Assembly (NCBI RefSeq): GCF_900289175.1
Contig: NZ_LT985747.1
Coordinates: 4,707,033 to 4,771,032 of the forward strand
Reading direction: 5' to 3'
DNA from: Paenibacillus faecalis
GTDB taxonomy: Bacteria; Bacillota; Bacilli; Paenibacillales; Paenibacillaceae
DNA: 64,000 nucleotides
In this document: piece by piece, positions 8,673-16,652 of the stretch
Layout of the letters: each line of letters starts with the position of its first letter
Numbering within the stretch: the first letter of the stretch is position 1
The notes under the pieces: model-generated
The model's database searches: none
Seen by the model: the letters and a program-made list of their open reading frames with translations, nothing else
Told to the model about the DNA's origin: nothing
Position numbers and translations under genes: made by a program

Positions 8673-9449
8673 TTAAATAAGTATCCGGCCGCCATCGATG
8701 ACAATACCCTGACCCACGATATGGCTAGATAAGTCTGATGCCAAATAGATCATCGTCTGTACAATATCTATTGGTTCAGCGTATCTTCCGTTAGGAGCTG
8801 ATGCTACACTCTTCTGTTTTACATTCTCGGCAGCTCCCGGAGCGAGTCCTTCCGAGATCGAGTTGAACATCCGGGTGTTCACGAAACCCGGACATACAGC
8901 GTTTACGCGAACACCATGTGGAGCGGATTCAACGGCTGCTGTTTTCGTTAATCCGAGCACCGCATGCTTGCTTGCACCGTAAGCGGAAAGATTGGGAGTG
9001 GCTTGCAATGCTGCAAGCGAGGCGGTATTTACAATCGTTCCGCTATTCTGTGCCGTCATGATCGGCAGTACATGTTTTAGGCCTAAAAAGACGCCGCGCA
9101 CGTTAATATTCATCACTTTGTCGAAGCTTTCTACCGGGTAATCGACTAGAGACTTCATCATACCTTCCCATCCGGCGTTGTTCAGGAATACGTCAACTGT
9201 ACCGTATGCATCTACCGTTTCCTTGACGTAGTTCTTTACATCGTCTTCGCTGGATACATCAGCCTTAATGAACATAGCTTCTCCGCCGTTATTTCTAATC
9301 GTCTCGACCGTTTGTGTTCCGAGATCGGGGTTTAAATCAACAACAGATACTTTAGCTCCCAGTTTGGCGAGTTCTATAGAAGCTAATTGGCCGATACCGC
9401 CGCCGCCACCCGTAACGATTGCCACTTTATTTGAAAAATCGAACTTCAT
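8673..9449 (-). CDS. Short-chain dehydrogenase/reductase
   Basis: A 258-residue classical SDR. The dinucleotide site is TGGGGGIG (residues about 12-19), with D37 after the second strand favouring NAD. NNAG is followed by the catalytic Ser in NTASLAA and by YGASK (Tyr-x-x-x-Lys). The C-terminal end GQGIVIDGG is typical. The ATG at 9449 has a GGAGG site 8 nt upstream, so the longer reading frame is not used. It is the second gene of a pair with the SDR at 9472-10218. The substrate (sugar, polyol or alcohol) is not predictable. Confidence 0.9.
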   Translation of the reverse strand: MKFDFSNKVAIVTGGGGGIGQLASIELAKLGAKVSVVDLNPDLGTQTVETIRNNGGEAMFIKADVSSEDDVKNYVKETVDAYGTVDVFLNNAGWEGMMKSLVDYPVESFDKVMNINVRGVFLGLKHVLPIMTAQNSGTIVNTASLAALQATPNLSAYGASKHAVLGLTKTAAVESAPHGVRVNAVCPGFVNTRMFNSISEGLAPGAAENVKQKSVASAPNGRYAEPIDIVQTMIYLASDLSSHIVGQGIVIDGGRILI

Positions 9450-9471
9450 TTTTATACCTCCAGTTTGTTTA

Positions 9472-10218
9472 TTATTGGGCTGTATAACCACCGTCTACGA
9501 GAAGGTTAGAAGCTACGACGAAGGAAGAATCATCACTAGCCAGGAACAGCATGGCATTGGCAATTTCCTCCGGACGACCAAGACGACCCAGCGGATGAAG
9601 GGCGACAAGTTGAGCTTTCTTGGCCTCATCTGCGTTGTTTAAAATCGGCGTATCGACAAAACCAGGACATACTGCATTAATACGAATGCCTTCTTTGGCA
9701 TAGGTCACGCCGAGTGAGCGGGTGAGATTGGCAACGCCGGCTTTTGCCGCATTGTATGACGCTGTATACGGCATTCCAACATGCCCCATGATGGAGGCAG
9801 TATTGACGATTGTACCTCCGCCGCCTTGCTTCTGCATTTGCGTGATCGCATATTTATTGCAGAGGAATACACCGGTCAGGTTGATATCGATCATTTGCTG
9901 CCAGCTCTCCAGGCTGTATTCAGCTATAGGCGTACTTGGATGCCCGATCCCCGCATTGGCGATCATGATGTCAAGTCTGCCGAAATGACGAGCCGTTTCT
10001 TCGACAACATGCTGTACCTCCGCTTCATTGGATACGTTCGTCTTCACAAAAATGGCTTCTCCGCCCAAGCTGATTAATTCTTCTACAGTTGCTTCCGATT
10101 GATCGGAAAGATCAGCAATGACGACCTTGGCACCGTGCTTAACGAACAGCTCAGCGGTTGCTTTCCCGATTCCTGTAGCTCCGCCCGTAATAATTGCGAT
10201 TTTTTCGGATAACTTCAT
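9472..10218 (-). CDS. Short-chain dehydrogenase/reductase, glucose-dehydrogenase-like
   Basis: A 248-residue SDR with TGGATGIG (about 11-18), D36 in VVIADLSD, NAGIG, catalytic Ser in NTASIMG, YNAAK and LLVDGGYT at the C terminus. The start at 10218 has GGAG spaced 9-10 nt. It is transcribed divergently from the LysR gene at 10479 and together with the downstream SDR (22 bp gap) forms a two-gene operon. A cre box in its upstream region points to carbon control. Confidence 0.9.
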   Translation of the reverse strand: MKLSEKIAIITGGATGIGKATAELFVKHGAKVVIADLSDQSEATVEELISLGGEAIFVKTNVSNEAEVQHVVEETARHFGRLDIMIANAGIGHPSTPIAEYSLESWQQMIDINLTGVFLCNKYAITQMQKQGGGGTIVNTASIMGHVGMPYTASYNAAKAGVANLTRSLGVTYAKEGIRINAVCPGFVDTPILNNADEAKKAQLVALHPLGRLGRPEEIANAMLFLASDDSSFVVASNLLVDGGYTAQ

Positions 10219-10279
10219 TCTAATTAAACTCCTTATAGTTTATTTTTATCTGCATTGATTAACGCGATATCGCCAGAAC

Positions 10280-10293
10280 TGTTAGCGCTTACC
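10280..10293 (-). promoter_or_regulatory. cre (CcpA) site upstream of the SDR operon
   Basis: On the minus strand GGTAAGCGCTAACA matches the cre consensus TGNAANCGNTNNCA at all but the first base. It lies about 62-75 bp upstream of the first SDR gene, in the intergenic region shared with the LysR gene, so catabolite repression is likely. Confidence 0.65.
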
Positions 10294-10478
10294 TACACAA
10301 ATGATACGTACTCATCAAATTCGGGGCAGTCAATGAATTACGCATTTTTTATTTTATTTAGTTTGAATATTTCCATGGAATGATTCTATTGTACAACAAG
10401 TCTTAATTTTAATATAATTAATAATAATTATTGAAATATTAAAAAAATTAATATAAAGCGAAAGAGGATGAGTTTGAT

Positions 10479-11393
10479 ATGAATCTCGATCAGCTCTATT
10501 ACATTATCGAAGTAGCCAAAACCAAATCTCTCTCTACGGCAGCTAACAACTTGCATATTACACAGTCAGCTGTCAGTCAATCGATTGCCAACCTGGAGTT
10601 TGAACTGGGCCTTCAGTTATTCGTTCGTTCACGGGCAGGAGCTGTCCCTACGAAAGAGGGTCTGGAGATCATCAAAAAGGCGGCAGATGTCGTTGCCATG
10701 CTGCAGGATATGAAGGACGGAGCTTTAAAGCTATCGGAAATGATGCACGCGGAGTTGCGGATCTCTGCAATACCTGGAGTGATGAGTACCTTGATAAAAA
10801 CGGTATCCAGTTTTAAACGAGAGTACCCGAGTATTACATTTCAAATTAATGAAAGGGGCTCCGAAAAAGTGCTTGATGAGATACGGCATAATCAGGTTGA
10901 TATTGGACTGATTGGTATGAGTCAAGATTCCGAGCCTATTGGACCAGGGATGATATTTGAACCGATTTGGGAAGGGAAGATGGTAGTTGCGGTAGGAAAG
11001 AGCTCTTCACTAGCTTCCAGAAAGAGGGTAACCCCGGAGGAAATGAGAAATTATTTATTTGCACTTTATGACGAGACGTATGTTCATGATTTCGTTCACT
11101 ATTTTAATGAAATGCATGGTCCGTTGGACTTGTTTTTCATAAGTAATAATCCGTTTGCACTGACTACAGCATTAAAGGAAAACCTGGCAGCAACCATTGG
11201 GTATGATTTCTCTTTCATAAATAGCCCAAGTATTTTGAACGGTGATTTCGTCACCCTTGAGATGGACGGTGTGAAGCAAAAACCGATTGAATTAGGGTGG
11301 GCGCGTGCGGATACGAATAAAGTTTCTCAATTGTCACAAATGTTTATTCAGCGGTTTTTGCACTATTTTAACACAAATCAATTGACGAGTTAA
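10479..11393 (+). CDS. LysR-family transcriptional regulator
   Basis: A 304-residue regulator with a LysR winged helix at residues 1-60 (LYYIIEVAKTKSLSTAANNL then TQSAVSQSI) and a periplasmic-binding-protein-like effector domain (about 90-295). It is divergent from the two SDR genes, a classic LysR arrangement, and probably controls them. The start follows AAAGAGGATGAG. Ligand unknown. Confidence 0.92.
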   Translation: MNLDQLYYIIEVAKTKSLSTAANNLHITQSAVSQSIANLEFELGLQLFVRSRAGAVPTKEGLEIIKKAADVVAMLQDMKDGALKLSEMMHAELRISAIPGVMSTLIKTVSSFKREYPSITFQINERGSEKVLDEIRHNQVDIGLIGMSQDSEPIGPGMIFEPIWEGKMVVAVGKSSSLASRKRVTPEEMRNYLFALYDETYVHDFVHYFNEMHGPLDLFFISNNPFALTTALKENLAATIGYDFSFINSPSILNGDFVTLEMDGVKQKPIELGWARADTNKVSQLSQMFIQRFLHYFNTNQLTS

Positions 11394-11416
11394 TCAAGTA
11401 AGCGACGGTTTGAAAC

Positions 11417-11449
11417 AAGAACAGGCTCAAAGTATGGAGCCTGTTCTTT
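11417..11449. terminator. Bidirectional terminator
   Basis: A 12-bp stem AAGAACAGGCTC/GAGCCTGTTCTT with a short loop sits between the convergent LysR and anti-sigma genes. Confidence 0.85.
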
Positions 11450-11452
11450 ATC

Positions 11453-12139
11453 TTAATTATTATATTCCGCTTCAACTTCTTCGCTGGCCGGAGGCAGCTG
11501 CATTCCTTTTTCCCAGATCAGAATGCGATCTTCAGGAGTGCCCCAATATATGGCCTGTATCTCTTTGTTACGACTGGCACTCTGTTGTTTGACATCGAAG
11601 TTATAATTTCCAATAAGGAAAATCCCTAATTTTTGTTGATGTTTAGATTTAACAACTGGACGAAGTGGAGTCATGTAAAAATTTCCGTCGTCAGTAAGCG
11701 TATACTTGACTCGGTTTAAATCGTATCCGTCGGTTTGTGCTGCTTGAAAATAAATATTTCCATCCTTTCGTTGGCTGACATCCGTGATCTCAAAGACATC
11801 GGTAGGTGCGCTTATAAAGTTCCACTTGAATAAACCGACATACCCCAAGATTAAAATACCACAAATCGAAGTAGCTATAATCAATCCTTTCGCAAAAGCG
11901 ATGAGCTTGGAACGGTTCCAGCGTTTGGCGATTTGCTGCAGCTCCATACCTTCCCGTTTATACTGCTCAACGCCTTCTGTCGGCAAGGCTATGTCTATGC
12001 TCATCTTTTGCAACAAATCGCGGCATGCCTCACACTCCGCAATGTGCTCATCTACTATAGCTCTGGTCGCTTCACTGCATACATTGTCATAATACAGCGG
12101 CAGCACATCTTTAATGACATCACATGAGATTCGATTCAT
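11453..12139 (-). CDS. Zinc-finger anti-sigma factor (membrane)
   Basis: A 228-residue protein. The N-terminal ZAS/zf-HC2 domain has H27-x3-C31-x2-C34 (HIAECEAC), one membrane helix lies at about 86-106, and an extracytoplasmic C-terminal domain follows. It overlaps the sigma gene by 4 bp (ATGA), the usual arrangement that keeps the pair balanced. It should hold the ECF sigma factor inactive until an envelope signal arrives. The extracytoplasmic domain is not one I recognise. Confidence 0.85.
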   Translation of the reverse strand: MNRISCDVIKDVLPLYYDNVCSEATRAIVDEHIAECEACRDLLQKMSIDIALPTEGVEQYKREGMELQQIAKRWNRSKLIAFAKGLIIATSICGILILGYVGLFKWNFISAPTDVFEITDVSQRKDGNIYFQAAQTDGYDLNRVKYTLTDDGNFYMTPLRPVVKSKHQQKLGIFLIGNYNFDVKQQSASRNKEIQAIYWGTPEDRILIWEKGMQLPPASEEVEAEYNN

Positions 12140-12621
12140 AGCTCATCCTCCCTGTAAAGGTTTTGTACTTTTTGTTTGGCTCGGTGAAAAGTGACTCTGG
12201 CCCAGCTTTCGGTTTTGCCAAAAATTTGACTAATCTGATAAAAAGAGAGTTCGCCAAATACCCGGAGCATAAAAATCTCTTTATATGGCTCTTGCAGCTC
12301 GTGTACCAATTTGTGAATGCGGAAGGCTTCTGTCTTATTGATCACTTGTTTTTCTATGTCCTGATCACTGGCCTGGTCATAACTATGATGGGGTGTATAA
12401 CGCTTCTGTTTATCGAGATAAGAAAAGTATGTATTTTTAGCAATTTGGCACAGCCAAACACTTAATTTACTAGAGCCATTAAACGAATGAATGCTTTTCA
12501 ACGCCTTAAAAAATGTTTCTTGCGTGATCTCCTCCGCAATATGTTCATCTCTACTTAATGACAGTACGAACAGATATACCTCATGAAAATATTTATCGTA
12601 TATATGCTGCAGGTCAGTCAC
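12136..12621 (-). CDS. ECF-type RNA polymerase sigma factor
   Basis: A 161-residue sigma-70 family group 4 factor: region 2 (about 8-75, including AEEITQETFFKALKSI and the -10 recognition part) and region 4 (about 100-155, IFMLRVFGELSFYQISQIFGKTESWARVTFHRAKQKV). GTG start at 12621 behind AAGGAGGTGAAC. Co-transcribed with the anti-sigma gene downstream. A likely self-recognised promoter lies at 12644-12669. Confidence 0.92.
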   Translation of the reverse strand: MTDLQHIYDKYFHEVYLFVLSLSRDEHIAEEITQETFFKALKSIHSFNGSSKLSVWLCQIAKNTYFSYLDKQKRYTPHHSYDQASDQDIEKQVINKTEAFRIHKLVHELQEPYKEIFMLRVFGELSFYQISQIFGKTESWARVTFHRAKQKVQNLYREDEL

Positions 12622-12643
12622 TAGTTCACCTCCTTGTATATAA

Positions 12644-12669
12644 GACCTGTAAATAGGTGTTTCGTTACA
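12644..12669 (-). promoter_or_regulatory. Possible autoregulated ECF promoter
   Basis: On the minus strand TGTAAC (-35, 12664-12669) is followed after 16 nt by GGTC (12644-12647). The AAC-containing -35 with a G/C-GTC -10 is the usual ECF form. It lies 23 bp upstream of the sigma gene. Confidence 0.4.
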
Positions 12670-12751
12670 ATCAATGGTCGAAATATTTAGGAATCTTCTA
12701 CGGAACGGTCAAAACTCATTATTTATATGTAATTATTATAATATAAAGTTG

Positions 12752-12805
12752 TTGCCATACGAGAATAGTTGTTCTATAATCCAAAGTAATTGATAACTAT
12801 TCTCA
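12752..12805 (+). promoter_or_regulatory. feoAB promoter with Fur box
   Basis: TTGCCA (12752-12757) and a perfect TATAAT (12775-12780) are spaced 17 bp. The 15-mer at 12791-12805, TGATAACTATTCTCA, matches the Bacillus 7-1-7 Fur box TGATAATNATTATCA at 12 of 14 informative positions and lies at the expected transcription start. A second, poorer match lies in the promoter spacer (about 12760-12774). Iron-replete Fur should block feoAB. Confidence 0.8.
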
Positions 12806-12819
12806 ATGGAGTGTTTAAA

Positions 12820-13047
12820 GTGAAGCTAACTGACACGAATATCAACACACTGGTTACGGTTGTACAGCTGGGATGCAGAAATCCGTTGGTCTCAAGACGG
12901 CTTTGTGATCTTGGCATTGTGGAGGGCTGCCAGATTTGCATTAAACAACGGCTGCCTTTTGGCGGACCTATTACATTGGAGGCGAACGGACAGAAGGTTG
13001 CTATACGCCGTAAAGAAGCTCATCAGATTGAAGTGGAAGCTGTATGA
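12820..13047 (+). CDS. feoA: Ferrous iron transport protein A
   Basis: A 75-residue SH3-like cytosolic partner of FeoB. It shows the FeoA pattern LGIVEGCQICIKQRLPFGGPITLEANG-like centre with a conserved hydrophobic strand order. I place the start at GTG 12820, preceded by GGAG with an 8-nt spacer. A longer frame beginning at TTG 12790 would start inside the Fur box and at the transcription start, so it is unlikely. Its stop overlaps the feoB start by 4 bp. Confidence 0.88.
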   Translation: MKLTDTNINTLVTVVQLGCRNPLVSRRLCDLGIVEGCQICIKQRLPFGGPITLEANGQKVAIRRKEAHQIEVEAV

Positions 13048-15062
13048 GAGAGATCGTTTTAGCAGGTAACCCGAACACTGGCAAAAGCTCATTGTTTAAC
13101 GTTTTGACAGGTTCCTATGAATATGTGGGCAATTGGGCCGGGGTTACGGTTGAAAAGAAGGTCGGACAGCTGAAAGAAGGAAAAGGTCAGCTTATCGATC
13201 TTCCGGGTCTATACTCGCTTAATCCTTTGTCACATGATGAGGAGGTAGCTTCCCGTTTTTTATTGAATGATTCTTTGGATTGTATTCTAAACGTCGTGGA
13301 TGCTTCCCAGATAGAAAGAAATCTAAACCTGACCATGCAGCTGCTGGAATATGGCAAGCCTGTTGTTATTGCACTGAATATGATGGATGTGGCGAAGCAG
13401 CGGGGGATGGAGATCGATGTAAAACGATTGTCCGAGCTGCTGGATGTATCTGTTATTCCTGTAGTAGCTCGTAGCGGAAAAGGTTGCGATGTATTGCTTC
13501 GTACGATTACAGAGGATACAGACAATTCGTTCGGAAACATATGTGAAAAAAATCACTACATTTCTTACGGGGAGGTCCTGGAGAAGGCGTTCGCTGAGCT
13601 GACTGCCAAGCTGCCGGAGCAAATCTGCTCCCCGCGCTGGATGGCTGTCCAGTTCCTGGAGGGCAATCCAGTTGTGCGTGCTGTGCTGGAGGACGTGATC
13701 GATGCCGAGTGGCTGGCACAATTTTATCATTCCACAGAGCAGTCTGTTAGGGAAACTTATGGTGTATCACAACTTTCCCATTATATTCGCAACAAGAGGA
13801 GCGAGTATATCAAAGAAATTGTTGCACAATGTCTGACGCGGACAAAGGAAGGGCGCAGCACGCTGACGGAGCGGATTGACCGGGTTGTTACGAACAAGTA
13901 TCTAGGTATTCCGATATTTCTGCTGTTTATGTATGTGGCGTTTAAGCTGACTTTTGAATGGCTGGGCGTTCCCTTATCCGACATGGTGGACGGATTTATT
14001 AATGGTCCGCTAAAGAATATTACCGAGCAGCTGTTGAATAGTGTTGGGGCTACATCTTTTATTAAGTCAATGATATTTGACGGAGTTTTTGCTGGCGTTG
14101 GCGGAGTGCTAGTATTTGTACCTCAGATTCTCATTTTATTTTTAATCATTTCCTTTATTGAGGATTCCGGCTATATGGCCCGGATTGCATCGGTGATGGA
14201 TCGGCTGATGGAAGCGGTCAGTTTGAACGGTAAAGCGTTCATTCCGATGATCATCGGTTTTGGCTGCAACGTACCGGGTATTATGGCTGCCCGAACCATT
14301 GAACAGCCGAAGGAAAGATTATTGACGATTATTTTGTCGCCGCTGATGTCTTGCTCGGCAAGGCTGTCGGTGTACAGCCTGTTTGTCGGTATCTTTTTCA
14401 AATCGAATCAAGCTTTGATTGTTTTGTCTCTATATGTAATGGGGATTGTTTTAGCGCTGCTGCTCGCGAAACTGTTCTCTTCCACCATACTAAAGCAGCA
14501 GGAATCCATGTTTGTTGTAGAGCTGCCGCCGTATCGAATTCCGCAATGGAAGACGCTCGTTCGCAGTACTTGGGATAAAGGAAAAGGCTTTATTCGGAAA
14601 GCGGGAACGTTTATTTTCGGTGGATCAGTTATGATCTGGCTGTTAAGTTATATGGGTCCTGGGGGATTTGATGTTCCGATGAACGAAAGCTTTTTGGCTA
14701 TGATCGGAAAAGGGGTTGGATACCTGCTGACACCGCTCGGTTTTGGTACATGGCAAGCTGGTGCATCTTTAATCACAGGTTTCTTCGCTAAGGAAGTTGT
14801 CGTATCCACCATGAGCATTATTTATGCCGCTCCGGATACGCAGGCTTTGCAGGACTTGCTCGCCGGACAGTTTACGGCGCTACAGGCGTATGCCTTTATG
14901 GCATTTATTCTGCTGTATGTACCTTGTCTTGCTACAGTCGGGGTTATTCGCAAAGAGACGATGTCCGCGCGCTGGACCTGGTTTTCGGTCCTTTATTCTC
15001 TGGTCATTGCGTACAGTATTTCTCTGGCGATTGTTACAATCGGAAGGGCTTTTGGCTTTTAA
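13044..15062 (+). CDS. feoB: Ferrous iron transporter B
   Basis: A 672-residue Fe2+ transporter. N-terminal G domain: G1 GNPNTGKSS (residues 7-15), G3 DLPG (about 52-55), G4 NMMD. A helical GDI-like domain follows (about 170-260), then the membrane core with two Gate motifs; the conserved ISFIEDSGYMARIA and GFGCNVPGIMAARTI are present. Length is close to other Firmicute FeoB (about 665). It overlaps feoA by 4 bp and is followed 32 bp later by the Cys-rich peptide gene, so one iron-regulated operon. Confidence 0.96.
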   Translation: MREIVLAGNPNTGKSSLFNVLTGSYEYVGNWAGVTVEKKVGQLKEGKGQLIDLPGLYSLNPLSHDEEVASRFLLNDSLDCILNVVDASQIERNLNLTMQLLEYGKPVVIALNMMDVAKQRGMEIDVKRLSELLDVSVIPVVARSGKGCDVLLRTITEDTDNSFGNICEKNHYISYGEVLEKAFAELTAKLPEQICSPRWMAVQFLEGNPVVRAVLEDVIDAEWLAQFYHSTEQSVRETYGVSQLSHYIRNKRSEYIKEIVAQCLTRTKEGRSTLTERIDRVVTNKYLGIPIFLLFMYVAFKLTFEWLGVPLSDMVDGFINGPLKNITEQLLNSVGATSFIKSMIFDGVFAGVGGVLVFVPQILILFLIISFIEDSGYMARIASVMDRLMEAVSLNGKAFIPMIIGFGCNVPGIMAARTIEQPKERLLTIILSPLMSCSARLSVYSLFVGIFFKSNQALIVLSLYVMGIVLALLLAKLFSSTILKQQESMFVVELPPYRIPQWKTLVRSTWDKGKGFIRKAGTFIFGGSVMIWLLSYMGPGGFDVPMNESFLAMIGKGVGYLLTPLGFGTWQAGASLITGFFAKEVVVSTMSIIYAAPDTQALQDLLAGQFTALQAYAFMAFILLYVPCLATVGVIRKETMSARWTWFSVLYSLVIAYSISLAIVTIGRAFGF

Positions 15063-15094
15063 GTAAAAGCTGATCAAGAAAGGAAGTGACCGTC

Positions 15095-15259
15095 ATGCTG
15101 GCAAGCATTTTGATCGGTGCTCTGATCTTCGGTTATACCGGATGGACACTGTTCTCTTATGTGAAAAAGACGAAAAAAGGGAAATGCGCTGGCTGTTCTT
15201 TATCCAAAACATGTACATCCTCATGTGATATAGCACCCACTTCATCTACAACAGAATAA
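15095..15259 (+). CDS. FeoB-associated Cys-rich membrane peptide
   Basis: A 54-residue peptide: one N-terminal membrane helix (about residues 3-22), a basic stretch (KKTKKGK) and a cytosolic tail with four cysteines in the pattern C-A-G-C then C-x3-C (C31, C34, C40, C44). Good ribosome site (AGGAAGTG) before ATG 15095. It matches the FeoB-associated Cys-rich family, placed after feoB in many Firmicutes and thought to handle iron or act like FeoC; its exact role is not established. Confidence 0.85.
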   Translation: MLASILIGALIFGYTGWTLFSYVKKTKKGKCAGCSLSKTCTSSCDIAPTSSTTE

Positions 15260-15285
15260 AACGAACTATAGCTCGTTCATGATAT

Positions 15286-15331
15286 GCGCCAGGAGTAATC
15301 TGCTTTTTCGGAGGTAGGTTATTTCTGGTGC
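15286..15331 (+). terminator. Hairpin after the feo operon
   Basis: A 16-position stem (15286-15301 with 15316-15331) closes if four G-U pairs are allowed. The four wobble pairs imply an RNA-level structure on the plus strand. Only a weak T-rich tail follows, so terminator function is probable rather than certain. Confidence 0.45.
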
Positions 15332-15358
15332 TATTTGTATATTAAAACAAAATAGGTG

Positions 15359-15399
15359 TTGACATACAGCTTGATGTAGTATATCTTAATATTAAGATA
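15359..15399 (+). promoter_or_regulatory. Promoter overlapped by an 18-bp palindromic operator
   Basis: TTGACA (15359-15364), 17-bp spacer, TATCTT (15382-15387). The -10 is the left end of a perfect 18-bp palindrome TATCTTAATATTAAGATA (15382-15399). A dyad of this size and AT-rich form that covers the -10 is what MarR/DUF24-type repressors bind. A ~190-nt leader separates it from the YcaC-like gene at 15591. Confidence 0.7.
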
Positions 15400-15590
15400 A
15401 TAATCACTCAAATGAAAGGTGATGTTGCCTATTCGCACTATATTCCATAAAGAAAGTGATGAATAACAACGTAAATTTGTTTTTCATTTGAAGGAGGAAG
15501 TTAGTTCAAGGATTAAACAACAAGTTATAGCTCAACATGAAATGGGTATTAATAAGTGAATATTTTTTAAAAAATAAGGAGGTCTTTGTT

Positions 15591-16247
15591 ATGACAAACC
15601 AACAGCAAAACGTATTTATTGATCCAAATGATGCACTTTTATTATTGATTGACCACCAAAGCGGGCTGTTCCAAACCGTACAGGATATGGACGTGACAGC
15701 GCTGCGCCGAAATGCGATCGCTCTTGCGAAAATGGCAAAGCTGGTTAACATCCCTGCTATTACCACCGATTCTGTTCCAACAGGTCCGAATGGCCCGTTG
15801 ATTCCGGAAATCCAGGAGATTTTGCCAGATATCGTATATGTACCTCGTAACGGGGAAATCAATGCTTGGGACAATCCAAACTTTGTTAAAGCCATCGAAG
15901 AAACCGGCAAGAAAACATTGATCATTGCGGGTACACTGACTAGCGTGTGCATGGCATTCCCGACATTATCCGCACTTGCTGCCGGCTATAAAGTGTATAC
16001 GGTCGTTGATGCATCTGGAAACTGGAGTAAAATGGCTACAGATATTACGCTTGCTCGCGTTGTGCAAGCAGGAGCTATTCCGACTGATACCCTGGCACTC
16101 ATCTCTGAAATTCAGGGAACATGGAACCGCCCAGATGCTGAGGAATTTGCCAAGATTTTTTCAGAAATTATGCCACATTACGGTCTTCTCATTGAAAGCT
16201 TCCAAAAAGCATACAGCGAAGGTCAAGCATCTAAAGACAGTAAGTAA
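15591..16247 (+). CDS. YcaC-like cysteine hydrolase (isochorismatase family)
   Basis: A 218-residue cytosolic hydrolase of the isochorismatase-like superfamily, closest by eye to E. coli YcaC: LLLIDHQSGLFQTV gives the catalytic Asp, TGPNGPLIPE and INAWDNPNFVKAI are shared blocks, and AGTLTSVCMAFPTLSA supplies the nucleophilic Cys. The ATG at 15591 has AAGGAGG 8-9 nt upstream, so the 18 extra upstream codons are not used. The natural substrate of YcaC proteins is unknown. A palindromic operator upstream suggests induction by a small reactive compound (inference). Confidence 0.88.
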   Translation: MTNQQQNVFIDPNDALLLLIDHQSGLFQTVQDMDVTALRRNAIALAKMAKLVNIPAITTDSVPTGPNGPLIPEIQEILPDIVYVPRNGEINAWDNPNFVKAIEETGKKTLIIAGTLTSVCMAFPTLSALAAGYKVYTVVDASGNWSKMATDITLARVVQAGAIPTDTLALISEIQGTWNRPDAEEFAKIFSEIMPHYGLLIESFQKAYSEGQASKDSK

Positions 16248-16265
16248 GTCAACATATCCGTATGC

Positions 16266-16298
16266 AACAAGCCCCGATCATTTCGGGGCTTGTTTTTG
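16266..16298 (+). terminator. Rho-independent terminator
   Basis: Stem AAGCCCCGA/TCGGGGCTT with a short loop and a following T run, 20 bp after the YcaC-like gene. Confidence 0.9.
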
Positions 16299-16652
16299 TT
16301 GATTAAATGAATCCTTTTTCCTAGTTTATTTTTTCACAATATTTTTATTATGTATTTTTAAAATACCGGGGGTATTTTACGGGTTAGATATGTTAAGATT
16401 TAGCAAAATCAAACTTCCTTTGCTTGGATGATAGGGTGTCTGGTTTCGCTGGTCCAGCCAACATAGATGCATGGTTGTTAAACAGAACGTGTTCCTTTTT
16501 GAGGCGGCCTAATTGATGGGAGGTTTTGTAGGATATGAAGTTGAAAAAAGCTGTTCGATCATCCCTGTCGAGACAAGTTTATTCACTCAATTCGAGTCCT
16601 TCATCGAGTCCGAAAAATGGGTTGTTAGGGCATAAGAGGAGGTGAGGGATCT
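16299..16652 (+). promoter_or_regulatory. 354-bp leader region before the MFS gene
   Basis: It holds a perfect inverted repeat at 16359-16379 (listed separately), then about 270 bp without a convincing gene. A 36-codon frame (16535-16645, basic and Ser-rich, weak GGGAGG site) ends inside the ribosome site of the MFS gene and could be a leader peptide. The stretch 16425-16490 is G/T rich with short self-complementary parts, but I could not assign it to a known riboswitch. Confidence 0.4.
16359..16379. promoter_or_regulatory. 9-bp inverted repeat, CsoR-like operator
   Basis: TAAAATACC-GGG-GGTATTTTA is a perfect 9-bp inverted repeat around a GGG centre. The TACC...GGTA core with a G/C run resembles operators of the CsoR/CstR/RcnR family. 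It lies about 275 bp before the MFS gene. No such regulator gene is in this window. Confidence 0.5.

Noticed and set aside
16425..16500. Possible ykkC-type (guanidine/PRPP) riboswitch before the MFS gene
   Set aside because: AGGGTGT and CTGGTCC fragments recall the ykkC core, but the spacing and the conserved ACGG and GGGA elements do not fit. A covariance-model search would decide.
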